Assembly: GCF_000241325.1 (NCBI RefSeq)
Contig: NZ_BAEI01000075.1
Location: 62,001 to 126,000 of the forward strand
Direction: 5' to 3'
DNA: 64,000 bases
Source of the DNA: Gordonia polyisoprenivorans NBRC 16320 = JCM 10675
GTDB taxonomy: Bacteria > Actinomycetota > Actinomycetes > Mycobacteriales > Mycobacteriaceae
A model generated the notes under the pieces. It saw only the letters and a program-made list of their open reading frames with translations, had not been told where the DNA came from and did not search any database. The translations under genes were made by a program, and so were the position numbers. Each line of letters opens with the position of its first letter. The first letter of the stretch is position 1. Below, piece after piece: positions 1-8,888 of the stretch.

Positions 1-444
1 CAGGGCGGCCTGGATGCGGGCGAGTCCCTTGGGCGCGAAGGTCTTCTCGAAGAAGCCGCCGATGCCGCTGGCGTTGCTGTTCCAGGTGGTCGTGGTGGTG
101 ACCTTGCTGCCCGAGCCGGCCGGCGACACCTGATAGGTGGTCACCATCGACGAATTCTCGTCTTTCTCGGTGATCGTGGCTGCGGCGTTCGGCCCGCTCG
201 CTGCGCTCCCGGCGCCGGGTGTCACGGAGACGGTGGCCTTGACGTCACGCTGGCGCTTGGAGGTCGCCTGCAGAATCCAGTGCACGACGGTGCCGTCGCC
301 GTTGCCGCCGCTGATCACCTGGTAGTCGCGGTACTGCTCGGGCAGGATCGCCGGGCGGGTGTCGGCGTAGTCGGCGAGCGCGCCGATCACGGCATCCGGG
401 GACGCGGCCACCTCTGTCGTTTGACTGGCGGAAATCTGACCCAC
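1..444 (-). CDS. SRPBCC family protein (3' end beyond the window)
   Basis: The visible 148 codons encode the N-terminal part of a START/Bet v 1-type (SRPBCC) protein, a fold that binds hydrophobic ligands. The start is a GTG 7 bases after a strong AAGGAG ribosome-binding site. The opening residues (ISASQTTEVAASPDAVIGAL) and alternating hydrophobic strands ending in a G-GGFFEKTFAPKGLARIQ helix are typical of this family. There is no signal peptide, so it is cytoplasmic. It is divergent from the FAD oxidase at 508 and sits where Rv3718c lies in M. tuberculosis (recalled synteny). The ligand is unknown. The frame is open to base 1, so the gene is cut by the window edge. Confidence 0.85.
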   Translation of the reverse strand, partial: MGQISASQTTEVAASPDAVIGALADYADTRPAILPEQYRDYQVISGGNGDGTVVHWILQATSKRQRDVKATVSVTPGAGSAASGPNAAATITEKDENSSMVTTYQVSPAGSGSKVTTTTTWNSNASGIGGFFEKTFAPKGLARIQAAL

Positions 445-471
445 TGACCCAACTCCTTCACGATGTACTGA

Positions 472-501
472 TTGGCGGGCGTGCTGCTCACGTCCTAGGC
501 T
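472..501 (+). promoter_or_regulatory. Candidate promoter for a leaderless transcript of the FAD oxidase gene
   Basis: A -35-like TTGGCG (472-477) and a -10 TAGGCT (496-501) are separated by 18 bases. The GTG start lies at 508, six bases after the -10 and with no ribosome-binding site, so the mRNA would begin at or near the start codon. This is a common actinobacterial arrangement; the transcription start is inferred. Confidence 0.55.
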
Positions 502-507
502 AGCCAA

Positions 508-1935
508 GTGAGCTCGGCACAGATGGAGATGGGGGCAGCGGCATTCGATGAGGGTGTGGCCACCCTCCTGGCCAGCTACCGCGCCATCGGGCCGCAGGCC
601 ACGGTCCGTCTGGCGAAGAAGACCTCCAACCTCTTCCGGGCGCGGGCCAAGAACCCGCACCCCGGTCTCGACGTCTCCGGCCTCGACCGGGTGATCTCGG
701 TCGACGCAGCCGCCAAGACCGCAGATGTCGCGGGGATGTGTACCTACGAGAACCTCGTCGCCGCGACGCTGCCGTACGGGTTGGCTCCCAAGGTCGTTCC
801 GCAACTCAAGACGATCACCCTCGGCGGCGCGGTGACCGGACTGGGCATCGAGAGCACCTCGTTCCGCAACGGTCTGCCCCACGAGTCGGTCCTCGAGATC
901 GACATCCTCACCGGTGACGGCGAGATCATCACCGCGACCCCCACCAACGATTATGCGGATCTCTTCTACGGATTCCCCAACTCGTATGGGACGCTCGGTT
1001 ATTCGGTGCGGCTGCGAATCGAACTGGAAGAGGTCGCCCCGTACGTCGCGCTGCGGCATGTGCGGTTCACCGACCTGTCGGCGTTGCAAGAAACGATGGA
1101 TGCGATCGTCACCGACAGGTCCTACGACGGCGAGCGGGTCGACTATCTCGACGGCACGGTGTTCAGCGCCGACGAGGCCTATCTGACGTTGGGTCGGCAG
1201 ACCGATGAACCCGGCTCGGTCAGCGACTACACCGGGATGGACATCTATTACCGGTCCATTCAGCACGATTCGACGCGCACCCCCCAGCGCGATCGGCTGA
1301 CCATCCACGACTATCTGTGGCGGTGGGACACCGACTGGTTCTGGTGTTCCCGGGCGTTCGGGGCGCAAGAGCCCCGCATCCGTCGGCTGTGGCCGAAAAG
1401 GTTGCTGCGCAGCAGTTTCTACTGGAAGCTGATCGGCTACGACCAGCGCTTCGACATCGCCGATCGTCTCAACAAGCGCAAGGGTCTACCCGCCAACGAG
1501 CGTGTCGTGCAGGATATCGAGGTGCCGATCGAGCACACCACCGACTACCTCGACTGGTTCTTGACCACCGTGCCGATCGAGCCGATTTGGTTGTGCCCGT
1601 TACGGCTTCGGGAGAAGGTCGGCGGTAGCGCACCCGACGCGAATCCGCGGCGGCCGTGGCCGCTGTACCCGCTGCAGCCCGACCGCACCTATGTCAACGT
1701 CGGCTTCTGGTCGGCGGTTCCGGTGACCCCCGGCGATCCTGGGCACACCAACAAACTGATCGAACGCAAGGTGGCCGAACTCGATGGCCACAAGTCTCTG
1801 TATTCGGAATCCTTCTACAGCCCTGAGGACTTCGATGAGCTCTACGGAGGCGAGCACTACCGACTGCTCAAGAAGCGGTACGACCCACGCGGCCGGCTGC
1901 TCGATCTCTATGCGAAAGCGGTGAAACGGCAATGA
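508..1935 (+). CDS. FAD-binding oxidoreductase paired with a CFA-type methyltransferase
   Basis: A 475-residue flavoprotein of the FAD_binding_4 (PCMH/VAO-like) family. The N-terminal half carries the FAD-domain pattern (LKTITLGGAVTGLGIESTSF, then GLPHESVLEIDILTGDGEI). There is no signal peptide. Its stop overlaps the ATG of the methyltransferase at 1932, so the two are probably translationally coupled. The same pairing, an FAD/NADPH reductase with a SAM-dependent methyltransferase, makes 10-methyl branched fatty acids such as tuberculostearic acid in mycobacteria (BfaA/BfaB, UfaA1 locus). By recalled synteny this copy matches Rv3719-Rv3720, a paralogous pair of less certain role, so reduction of a methylene-acyl intermediate is an inference. 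The GTG start is chosen because a -10 element lies six bases upstream. Confidence 0.8.
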   Translation: MSSAQMEMGAAAFDEGVATLLASYRAIGPQATVRLAKKTSNLFRARAKNPHPGLDVSGLDRVISVDAAAKTADVAGMCTYENLVAATLPYGLAPKVVPQLKTITLGGAVTGLGIESTSFRNGLPHESVLEIDILTGDGEIITATPTNDYADLFYGFPNSYGTLGYSVRLRIELEEVAPYVALRHVRFTDLSALQETMDAIVTDRSYDGERVDYLDGTVFSADEAYLTLGRQTDEPGSVSDYTGMDIYYRSIQHDSTRTPQRDRLTIHDYLWRWDTDWFWCSRAFGAQEPRIRRLWPKRLLRSSFYWKLIGYDQRFDIADRLNKRKGLPANERVVQDIEVPIEHTTDYLDWFLTTVPIEPIWLCPLRLREKVGGSAPDANPRRPWPLYPLQPDRTYVNVGFWSAVPVTPGDPGHTNKLIERKVAELDGHKSLYSESFYSPEDFDELYGGEHYRLLKKRYDPRGRLLDLYAKAVKRQ

Positions 1936-3254
1936 CGACGTACAAGGACAGCGCACCGTCGAAAAACGATGCGCAGCATGCCAAGATGACCCTTGCCCAG
2001 GTGTTCGAGTCCATCGTGGGCGGCAATCTCAACATCCGCGTCACCGCCTACGACGGCAGTGCTGCCGGTCCCGAGGATGCCGAGTTCGGCCTGAACCTGG
2101 TGACGCCGCGCGGCACCACCTACCTGGTGACCGCCCCCGGTGACCTCGGATTGGCCCGCGCATACGTCTCCGGTGATCTGGAGCTGATCGGCGCCCACCC
2201 CGGCGACCCCTACGGCGCGCTGCAGGCCCTGGCCGCCGACCTCGAGTTCAAACGCCCCTCCCCACTGGTGCTGGCGCAGGTGGCGAGGTCGCTCGGTATC
2301 GAACACTTCAAGCCGATCGCACCGCCCCCGCAGGAAGCGCTGCCGCGCTGGCGTCGATTCGCCGAGGGATTGCGGCACAGCAAGGCCCGTGACGCCGAGG
2401 TCATCCACCACCACTACGACGTCTCGAACACCTTCTACGAGTGGGTACTCGGACCGTCGATGACCTATACCTGCGCGGTGTACCCCGACCTCGACGCATC
2501 GCTGGAAGCCGCCCAGGAGAACAAGTACCGGCTGATCTTCGACAAACTGCGACTCAAGGCCGGCGATCGGCTCCTCGACATCGGTTGTGGCTGGGGCGGA
2601 ATGGTACGCTACGCCGCCCGCCGCGGGGTGCACGTACTCGGCGTGACACTCTCCGCCGAGCAGGCACAGTGGGCCCAGCAAGCCGTCATCGACGAGGGGC
2701 TGTCCGAGTTCGCCGAGGTCCGCCACAGCGACTACCGCGACGTCGCCGAGTCGGGATTCGACGCGGTGTCCTCGATCGGTTTGACCGAGCACATCGGCGT
2801 CCACAACTACCCGGCGTACTTCTCGTTCATGCGTGACAAGCTGCGCGACGGCGGAATGTTGTTGAACCACTGCATCACCCGTCCCGATAACGCCAAGAGT
2901 TCGCGGGCCGGGTCGTTCATCGACCGCTACGTCTTCCCCGACGGCGAGCTGACCGGATCGGGCAAGATCATCTCCAAACTGCAGGACATCGGCGGCGTCG
3001 AGGTGCTGCACGAGGAAGACTTCCGCTATCACTACGCGATGACGCTGCGTGACTGGAACCGCAACCTCGTCGAACACTGGGACGAGGCCGTCGAGGAGGT
3101 CGGTGAGGGCACCGCGCGCCTGTGGGGCCTCTACATGGCCGGCTGCCGCATCGGCTTCGAACGCAACATCGTTCAGCTACATCACGTCCTGGGCGTCAAG
3201 CTCGACGACAAGGGTCGTCACGAGCTGCCGCTGCGGCCGTGGTGGGACGCGTAG
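1932..3254 (+). CDS. Cyclopropane-fatty-acyl-phospholipid synthase family methyltransferase
   Basis: A 440-residue SAM-dependent methyltransferase of the CFA synthase/mycolic acid cyclopropane synthase superfamily. The class I SAM motif LLDIGCGWGG lies near residue 214, followed by the family signature GVTLSAEQAQWAQ, and a preceding YDVSNTFYEWVLGPSMTYTCA acyl-site block. Members transfer a methyl or methylene group to the double bond of membrane phospholipid acyl chains. The overlap with the upstream FAD oxidase (ATG shared with the TGA) points to one function, most likely 10-methylation of an unsaturated acyl chain followed by reduction, by analogy with the tuberculostearic acid enzymes. It could instead make cyclopropane or another modified lipid; the sequence alone does not decide. 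Confidence 0.85.
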   Translation: MTTYKDSAPSKNDAQHAKMTLAQVFESIVGGNLNIRVTAYDGSAAGPEDAEFGLNLVTPRGTTYLVTAPGDLGLARAYVSGDLELIGAHPGDPYGALQALAADLEFKRPSPLVLAQVARSLGIEHFKPIAPPPQEALPRWRRFAEGLRHSKARDAEVIHHHYDVSNTFYEWVLGPSMTYTCAVYPDLDASLEAAQENKYRLIFDKLRLKAGDRLLDIGCGWGGMVRYAARRGVHVLGVTLSAEQAQWAQQAVIDEGLSEFAEVRHSDYRDVAESGFDAVSSIGLTEHIGVHNYPAYFSFMRDKLRDGGMLLNHCITRPDNAKSSRAGSFIDRYVFPDGELTGSGKIISKLQDIGGVEVLHEEDFRYHYAMTLRDWNRNLVEHWDEAVEEVGEGTARLWGLYMAGCRIGFERNIVQLHHVLGVKLDDKGRHELPLRPWWDA

Positions 3255-3278
3255 GGCGAGTACACCTGCAGCGCACCG

Positions 3279-3470
3279 GGTCTCGAGGTTCCTCGCCTTG
3301 CGGCTCGTCGCACCTCGACCATCGGTTGTAGGGCCCGCCGGTCGACCACCTCAACCGCGGATGCAAACCCATCGGCCGACTACCTCGGCCACCGGTTGTA
3401 ACCCCCGCCGGACGCCCTCCACCCCGCTGGTCGAGGTGCGCAGGCGCGCCAGCGCCGGAGCCTCGAGACC
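3279..3470. repeat. Composite inverted repeat in the gap between convergent genes
   Basis: GGTCTCGAGG (3279-3288) and CACCTCGACC (3311-3320) on the left have exact inverse partners CCTCGAGACC (3461-3470) and GGTCGAGGTG (3429-3438) on the right, so two roughly 40-base elements lie in opposite orientation. Between them a CGGTTGTA-plus-CCCGCCGG-type block occurs twice (near 3323 and 3393). It looks like a dispersed intergenic element of the REP/MITE kind seen in Gordonia and Rhodococcus genomes. It could also fold into a long stem that separates the convergent methyltransferase and dnaX transcripts. Confidence 0.7.
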
Positions 3471-3491
3471 CCGTGCGCCACAGCTGGTTCG

Positions 3492-5783
3492 CTACTCGAG
3501 CGGCCGCGCACCCAGCTCGGTCTGAAGTAGATCCAGGGCGAGTTTGTCGGGGTCGATCCGCGCGTCGGGGGTGGCGTTGTGCGCGTCGGCGACCATCTCC
3601 GCCCGCTCGTCGTCACTGATCTCCTCGTCGGAGCGTGGCGGTTCGGGTTCCTCGGGTTCCGGATCGGGTTCGGGCGCGGGAGCACTTCCCTCCGCCGAGT
3701 CCGAGCGGGCACGACTCGGCCGCGAGAACGTCTGCCGTTTGGGTGCGGCAGCAGCCTGCGGACGCGCGGCCGCGGGCCCCGGCGTCGAGGTGTCACGGTG
3801 GACGGCGCGAACGTCGAGATCGGTGCCGAACACCTCCTGTAACGCCTCACGAATGATCGAGACCGCATGCGGTGCAGACAATCTGCCCACCAGCACGTCG
3901 ATCGGATGAGCGAGGACGACGGTGGTGCCGTCGAGATCGTCGACGACCGCCGCCGACAACATCGGTTCGAGGCTCTTCGATCGGGTCCGAACGGCGGTCC
4001 GCACCTCCTGGAACCGTTTGCGCACCGTGTCGGCGTCAAGGCCCGACTGCGGCGCAGGTGTGGGTTCGGGCTCCGGTGCGCTGCGCGGCGCCGCCGGGAC
4101 CGGCTCGTCCGGGGGCGCGTCGTACTCGTCGAATGGCTCGTCGGGCAGCGGAATCTCGTCGTCGAAGCCGGCGACCTCCGGGATCGGCTCGGGTTCCGGC
4201 GTGGGCTCCGGCCGGGGCCGTGACGGCGGTTGGGGGGCAGTCGGATCCGCGGCCGACGACTGTTCCGACGACTGTTCTGCCGCGGCTTTCTCCGCTGCCG
4301 CCCTCTCCGCCGCCGCGCGCTCCGCTGCCGCCTTCGCAGCAGCAGCCTTCTCGGCCTCACGATCTGCCGCAGCCTTCTCTGCCGCAGCTTTCTCCGCTGC
4401 CGCCTTCTCGGCCGCCGCGCGCTCGGCTGCCGCCCGCTCCGCCTCATCCGGAGCACCGGCCGACGGCGGCGTGTCCTGTTGTCCGACTTGATCTTCGGTG
4501 CTCTTGCGCTGGGACGGCCGCACGTACTTCGGTGGCGGCTCGTCGGCGGGGGGCGCCGGGGTGGGGGCCACCGGGGCAGGCGCCGACGATACCGCCGGGG
4601 TCGGGGCCGCCGACGCCGCGGGTGCGGCCACGACCACCCCGGATTCGATCCGCTCGAGACGCTGCAGTAGTGCCGCGTCGTCGGCAGAGGTGGTGGGCAA
4701 CAGCATGCGCGCGCACATCACCTCCAGCAGCAGGCGCGGTGAGGTGGTGCCGCGCATCTCGCCCAGCGCGTTGTGGACGATCTCGGCAAAACGCGTCAGA
4801 CCGCCCGGGCCGAGACGATCGATCTGACTGCGCATCCGTGCCAGCTGATCGCCCGGTGCCTCCACCAAACCGCGGTCGGCGGCATCCGGAACCGCTTGCA
4901 GCAGAATCAGATCCCGGAGACGCTCGAGCAGATCGACGGCAAAACGGCGGGGATCGTGGCCGGCGTCGACGACCTGCTCCACCACGGTGAACAGCGCGGC
5001 TCCATCGGCGACGGCGAGAGCGTCCACGGCGGCATCGATCAGGGCGATGTCGGTGACACCGAGGAGGGCAAGCGCGCGCTCGTAGGTGACGCCCTCGTCG
5101 CCGGCTCCGGCGAGGAGCTGATCGAGGATCGACAGCGAGTCGCGCGGCGAACCGCCGCCGGCGCGGATCACCAGCGGATAGACGTCGGCGGCCACCTGCA
5201 CGTGCTCCTTGGCGCAGATGTCCTCGAGGAGCCCGCGCATCACCGGCGGGGCGAGCAGTCGGAACGGATAGTGGTGGGTGCGCGAGCGGATCGTCGGCAG
5301 CACCTTCTCCGGTTCGGTGGTCGCGAACACGAAGATCAGATGCTCCGGCGGCTCCTCGACGATCTTCAACAGGGCGTTGAACCCGGCGTTGGTGACCATG
5401 TGCGCCTCGTCGACGATGAACACGCGATAGCGCGACTCGGACGGGGCATAGAACGCGCGATCCCGGAGCTCACGGGTGTCGTCGACACCACCGTGGCTGG
5501 CCGCGTCGAGTTCGATGACATCGAGGTTGCCCGGCCCGCCCGGCGCGAGTGCCACACACGACGAGCACTCACCGCACGGCGTCGACGTCGGGCCCTGCAC
5601 GCAGTTGAGCGAGCGGGCGAGGATGCGCGCCGACGACGTCTTGCCGCAGCCGCGCGGCCCGGAGAACAGGTAGGCGTGATTGATCCGTCCGCTGTCGAGT
5701 GCGCGGCTCAAGGGGTCGGTGACGTGCTCCTGGCCCACGACTTGGGCGAACGTCGCCGGACGGTAGGTGCGATACAGGGCCAC
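3492..5783 (-). CDS. dnaX: DNA polymerase III subunits gamma and tau
   Basis: A 763-residue clamp-loader ATPase of the replicative polymerase. The AAA+ domain shows Walker A GPRGCGKT at residues 42-49, a structural zinc site formed by C61, C70, C73 and C76, a VDEAH Walker B and a sensor-type FVFATTEPEKV. A proline/alanine-rich linker follows. Around residues 448-504 there is an unusually long run of AAAEK/AAAER repeats that should form a charged single alpha-helix or coiled coil. The C-terminal tau-type domain (about residues 590-680) contacts polymerase. Mycobacterial relatives make only the full-length product, and I saw no clear slippery heptamer. The neighbouring ffs and aspartate aminotransferase match the order in M. 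tuberculosis, with two extra genes inserted here. Confidence 0.97.
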   Translation of the reverse strand: MALYRTYRPATFAQVVGQEHVTDPLSRALDSGRINHAYLFSGPRGCGKTSSARILARSLNCVQGPTSTPCGECSSCVALAPGGPGNLDVIELDAASHGGVDDTRELRDRAFYAPSESRYRVFIVDEAHMVTNAGFNALLKIVEEPPEHLIFVFATTEPEKVLPTIRSRTHHYPFRLLAPPVMRGLLEDICAKEHVQVAADVYPLVIRAGGGSPRDSLSILDQLLAGAGDEGVTYERALALLGVTDIALIDAAVDALAVADGAALFTVVEQVVDAGHDPRRFAVDLLERLRDLILLQAVPDAADRGLVEAPGDQLARMRSQIDRLGPGGLTRFAEIVHNALGEMRGTTSPRLLLEVMCARMLLPTTSADDAALLQRLERIESGVVVAAPAASAAPTPAVSSAPAPVAPTPAPPADEPPPKYVRPSQRKSTEDQVGQQDTPPSAGAPDEAERAAAERAAAEKAAAEKAAAEKAAADREAEKAAAAKAAAERAAAERAAAEKAAAEQSSEQSSAADPTAPQPPSRPRPEPTPEPEPIPEVAGFDDEIPLPDEPFDEYDAPPDEPVPAAPRSAPEPEPTPAPQSGLDADTVRKRFQEVRTAVRTRSKSLEPMLSAAVVDDLDGTTVVLAHPIDVLVGRLSAPHAVSIIREALQEVFGTDLDVRAVHRDTSTPGPAAARPQAAAAPKRQTFSRPSRARSDSAEGSAPAPEPDPEPEEPEPPRSDEEISDDERAEMVADAHNATPDARIDPDKLALDLLQTELGARPLE

Positions 5784-5846
5784 GCGTCGAGAGTACCGGC
5801 GAACCCCGACAGTCCGACCCGCTCCCCCACAGGTCGGATCGGTTGA

Positions 5847-7400
5847 TCATCCCTGGGGGACGGGTGTGGAGAACTGCTCACGAAGCTGGTACTTGAGCAC
5901 CTTGCCCGAGGGGTTGCGCGGCAGCGCGTCGACGAACTCCAGACGCAGCGGCAGCTTGTAGCGGGCCAGTTGGTCCTTGGCGAAGTCACGCAGTTCCTCG
6001 AGGGTGACCTCCTGGCCGGGGGCGGTGGCGATGACGGCGGTGACCGCCTCGCCCCACTTCGCGTCGGGCAGCCCGAGGATCGCGATCTCGGCGACCGCGG
6101 GATGGCTGTAGAGAACGCTCTCGACCTCGGCCGGGTACACGTTCTCGCCGCCGGTGATCACCATGTCCTTGACGCGGTCGACGACGTAGATGTAGCCGTC
6201 GTCGTCCTCGCGACCGATGTCGCCGGTGTGGAACCACCCCTCGTCGTCGATGACCGCGTCGGTGGCGGCCTGGTTGCGCCAGTACCCGACCATCACCTGC
6301 GGGCCGCGGACGCAGACCTCGCCCGGGGTGCCCACCGGGACAGGCGAATTGGTGGCGTCGACGAGTCGCACATCCGACAGCGGCAACACCTTGTTACCCG
6401 CGGCGCCGATCTTGGCCGCCGACTCGTCGAGTCCCATCACGAGTGCGAGCGGGGCGGTTTCGGTGAGTCCGTATCCCTGGGCGAAGGCCAGCCCCCGCTC
6501 GGCGTAGCGCCGCATCAACGGTTCGGGTACCGGCGCGCCACCGCAGATGAGGTAACGCAGGCTGGACAGGTCCGCGGTCTCGAACCGCGGCACCTGGGAC
6601 ATGAACAGGAACATCGCCGGCACACCGAACATCGTTGTCACACGGTACTTTTCGATGGTGTCGAGTGCCGCGGCCGGATCGAACGTCGGCGCCAGCACGA
6701 TGTGACCGCCCTTCTGCAGGGTGACCAGTGTCGTGACGTTGAGTCCCCCGATGTGGAACAGCGGGGCGGCGCAATAGCTGATGTCGGAGGTCTCGACGTC
6801 GAGGCACAACAGCGAGTTCATGTTGTTCCAGAACAGGTTTCCGTGGGTGAGCATCGCCCCCTTGGGGCGGCCGGTGGTTCCCGAGGTGTACATGATGACC
6901 GCGATGGCGTCCGACGCCGGACGGGCGGGGTCGGCGATCGGCTCGGCATGGGCGATGACGGCTTCGGCCGACTCCCAGCCGACGTGCTCACCGACGGCGA
7001 TGCACCGCTGCAGTGTGAGCTGATCGGCCACCTCGTCGACGACGGCCGCGAGCGCGGGGTCGGCGATCAGGGTGTGGGCACCGGCGTCGTTGATGATGTA
7101 GGCGAGCTCGGCTCCGGTGAGCCGAAAGTTCAACGGCACGAACGTCGCTCCGGCGCGCGCCGAGGCGAACATGGTGACCAGGAACATCGGATGGTTCAGG
7201 CCGAGGTAAGCGACGCGGTCACCGACGCCGACGCCTCCGGCGCGCAGCGCGGCGGCCAGTCGGTCGATGCGGTCGGAGAATTCCCGGAAGCTCATCGTCG
7301 TGTCGTCGAAGGTGATGGCGGGGCGGTCGGGACCGATGGCAGCCCGGCGGGCGATCCACGATCCGAGGTCCATCGATTCCGGGGTACTGATACTGGGCAT
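5847..7400 (-). CDS. AMP-dependent acyl-CoA synthetase/ligase (FadD-like)
   Basis: A 517-residue member of the ANL adenylating superfamily. The AMP/phosphate-binding motif MYTSGTTGRPKGAMLTHGN is intact, as are a GYGLTETAP motif, the GWFHTGDIG hinge region and the C-terminal PRNPSGKVLKYQLRE lysine motif used in adenylation. It activates a carboxylic acid with ATP and loads it on CoA; the acid is unknown (medium or long fatty acid, or aromatic). The start at 7400 is preferred to an in-frame GTG 15 bases upstream because GAGGAG lies 6 bases before this ATG. It lies between dnaX and a GT87 mannosyltransferase on the same strand, but the 138-base gap upstream suggests its own promoter. Confidence 0.9.
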   Translation of the reverse strand: MPSISTPESMDLGSWIARRAAIGPDRPAITFDDTTMSFREFSDRIDRLAAALRAGGVGVGDRVAYLGLNHPMFLVTMFASARAGATFVPLNFRLTGAELAYIINDAGAHTLIADPALAAVVDEVADQLTLQRCIAVGEHVGWESAEAVIAHAEPIADPARPASDAIAVIMYTSGTTGRPKGAMLTHGNLFWNNMNSLLCLDVETSDISYCAAPLFHIGGLNVTTLVTLQKGGHIVLAPTFDPAAALDTIEKYRVTTMFGVPAMFLFMSQVPRFETADLSSLRYLICGGAPVPEPLMRRYAERGLAFAQGYGLTETAPLALVMGLDESAAKIGAAGNKVLPLSDVRLVDATNSPVPVGTPGEVCVRGPQVMVGYWRNQAATDAVIDDEGWFHTGDIGREDDDGYIYVVDRVKDMVITGGENVYPAEVESVLYSHPAVAEIAILGLPDAKWGEAVTAVIATAPGQEVTLEELRDFAKDQLARYKLPLRLEFVDALPRNPSGKVLKYQLREQFSTPVPQG

Positions 7401-7538
7401 GGCAGTTCTCCTCACACGCGGGCCGACTGAATCCAGCGATGGTCGGCGACGATGGCGTCAGGGTAGATCGCGGCGCACGGCGCCATGTCCGATTCGGTGA
7501 ATTTCGACTAACCGGGAACCAGCTGGGCAGCCCCGAGA

Positions 7539-8849
7539 TCAGCTGGGCAGCGCAGCGGTGTCCGTCGGGTCCGGATTGTCCTGGGTCGGGCGCGCGGGGC
7601 GGTCGAGCAGTCCGAACACGACGAGGGTCGCGATGGTCGTACCGAGGAAGATCGCGTTGTACGGGTAGACCAGGAACGCCTGTGCCCACGCCGGTCCCGT
7701 CTCTGCCTTGAAGAACAGCCCGGTGAAATACGCGTCCGGCACGGTGCGGTTCACGAACCACATCGGATAGGCGAAATGTGTGCGCCAGGCGAACGCCGTG
7801 AGTACCAGCGCAACGAGCCCGATGCCGGCGAACGTGCGGCGTATCGCCGACACATCGGTGCGCAGCAACAGATTCACACAGATCACGACGATCGGTACGA
7901 ACCACACCCAGTGATGCCCCCAGGCCATCGGCGACACCGCACACGAGGTCATACCGACGATCGAGATCGCGAGCAACTCATGGCCGCGCCGATGGGCGAG
8001 CACCGCCGAACCCATCCCCAGCGCCAGCGCGATGAGCACGAGGACCATCCACACCGCGGTGTTGGGGGCGTCGGTGTGCACCAGATTGGCGATGAGCCCG
8101 CGCAACGATTGATTACCGAGAGTCTGCGGCGCGCCCACGCGATTGGAGTCGAAGATCTTGTCGGTCCAGTACGACCAGGATTCCTTGGGCAACACCACGA
8201 ATCCGACGACGACGGTCAGTAGGAATCCGCCGAGGACCCCGGCCGTCGCACGCCAGCGCCGTAGCAGCGCGAAGTAGAGGACGAAGATCAGCGGCGTCAA
8301 TTTGATGCCCGCGGCGATGCCGGTGCCGACGCCCTTGAGCCGTGAACCGTCGGGTCGGACGAGGTCGGCGAGGATGATCAACAGGAGGAACACGTTGATC
8401 TGGCCGTACCAGATGGTGGTGCGCACCGGTTCCAGGAGCATCGAGACGGCGACAAGGGCGATCGCCAGACATCGCAACGGCCAGTTCACGTCTCTGCCGA
8501 GGGCCCGGAAGCACAGGACGATCACCAGATAGAGCGCGATGACGATGCCGACGCTCCACACGATCCGGGCGGCCTCGAACGACATCCAGGCGAACGGCAT
8601 CAACACGATGACCGACACCGGCGCGTAGGTGTAGTCCATCTGGCCGAGCAGTTTTGCGTCGTAGAGGCTGCCGCCGTCCCACACGGTCAGTGCGCCGGCG
8701 CGGTAGACGTCGAGGTCGAGTTGATAGTCGAACAAACCCCAGAACGGGGTGGAAAACGGCAGGATCAGGTGCTGGCACCACAGGGCGAGTCCGGCGATCG
8801 CGAGCGCAGCCACACACATGGCGAATCGGCGCCCGCGGCCACCTGTCAC
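7539..8849 (-). CDS. GT87-family (DUF2029) polyprenol-phosphate mannosyltransferase
   Basis: A 436-residue multi-spanning membrane protein with about ten hydrophobic helices. The first external loop carries the GT87 signature DYQLDLDVYRAGA followed by SLYDAKL and YTYAPVSVIVLMPFA. Relatives such as PimE and the lipomannan alpha-1,2-mannosyltransferases transfer mannose from polyprenol-phosphate-mannose on the outer face of the membrane, so a role in lipomannan, lipoarabinomannan or a related glycolipid is likely; the acceptor cannot be read from sequence. The aspartate near the end of the first loop is the expected catalytic residue. It starts 39 bases after the aminotransferase gene and may be co-transcribed with it. 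The gene ends in a charged proline-rich cytoplasmic tail. Confidence 0.87.
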   Translation of the reverse strand: MTGGRGRRFAMCVAALAIAGLALWCQHLILPFSTPFWGLFDYQLDLDVYRAGALTVWDGGSLYDAKLLGQMDYTYAPVSVIVLMPFAWMSFEAARIVWSVGIVIALYLVIVLCFRALGRDVNWPLRCLAIALVAVSMLLEPVRTTIWYGQINVFLLLIILADLVRPDGSRLKGVGTGIAAGIKLTPLIFVLYFALLRRWRATAGVLGGFLLTVVVGFVVLPKESWSYWTDKIFDSNRVGAPQTLGNQSLRGLIANLVHTDAPNTAVWMVLVLIALALGMGSAVLAHRRGHELLAISIVGMTSCAVSPMAWGHHWVWFVPIVVICVNLLLRTDVSAIRRTFAGIGLVALVLTAFAWRTHFAYPMWFVNRTVPDAYFTGLFFKAETGPAWAQAFLVYPYNAIFLGTTIATLVVFGLLDRPARPTQDNPDPTDTAALPS

Positions 8850-8888
8850 GATCGGTCACCCGGCACACCCACCGAAGATCGGCGCCTT

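Noticed and set aside
3492..5783. A programmed frameshift site that would make a short gamma subunit from dnaX.
   Set aside because: No A-rich slippery heptamer with a following hairpin was found; relatives are known to make only the long form.
5970..7430. A 486-codon open frame on the plus strand opposite the acyl-CoA ligase gene.
   Set aside because: It is a GC-bias shadow: the opposite strand has full adenylating-enzyme motifs, and the antisense product has low-complexity Asp/Arg/Gly composition and no family features.
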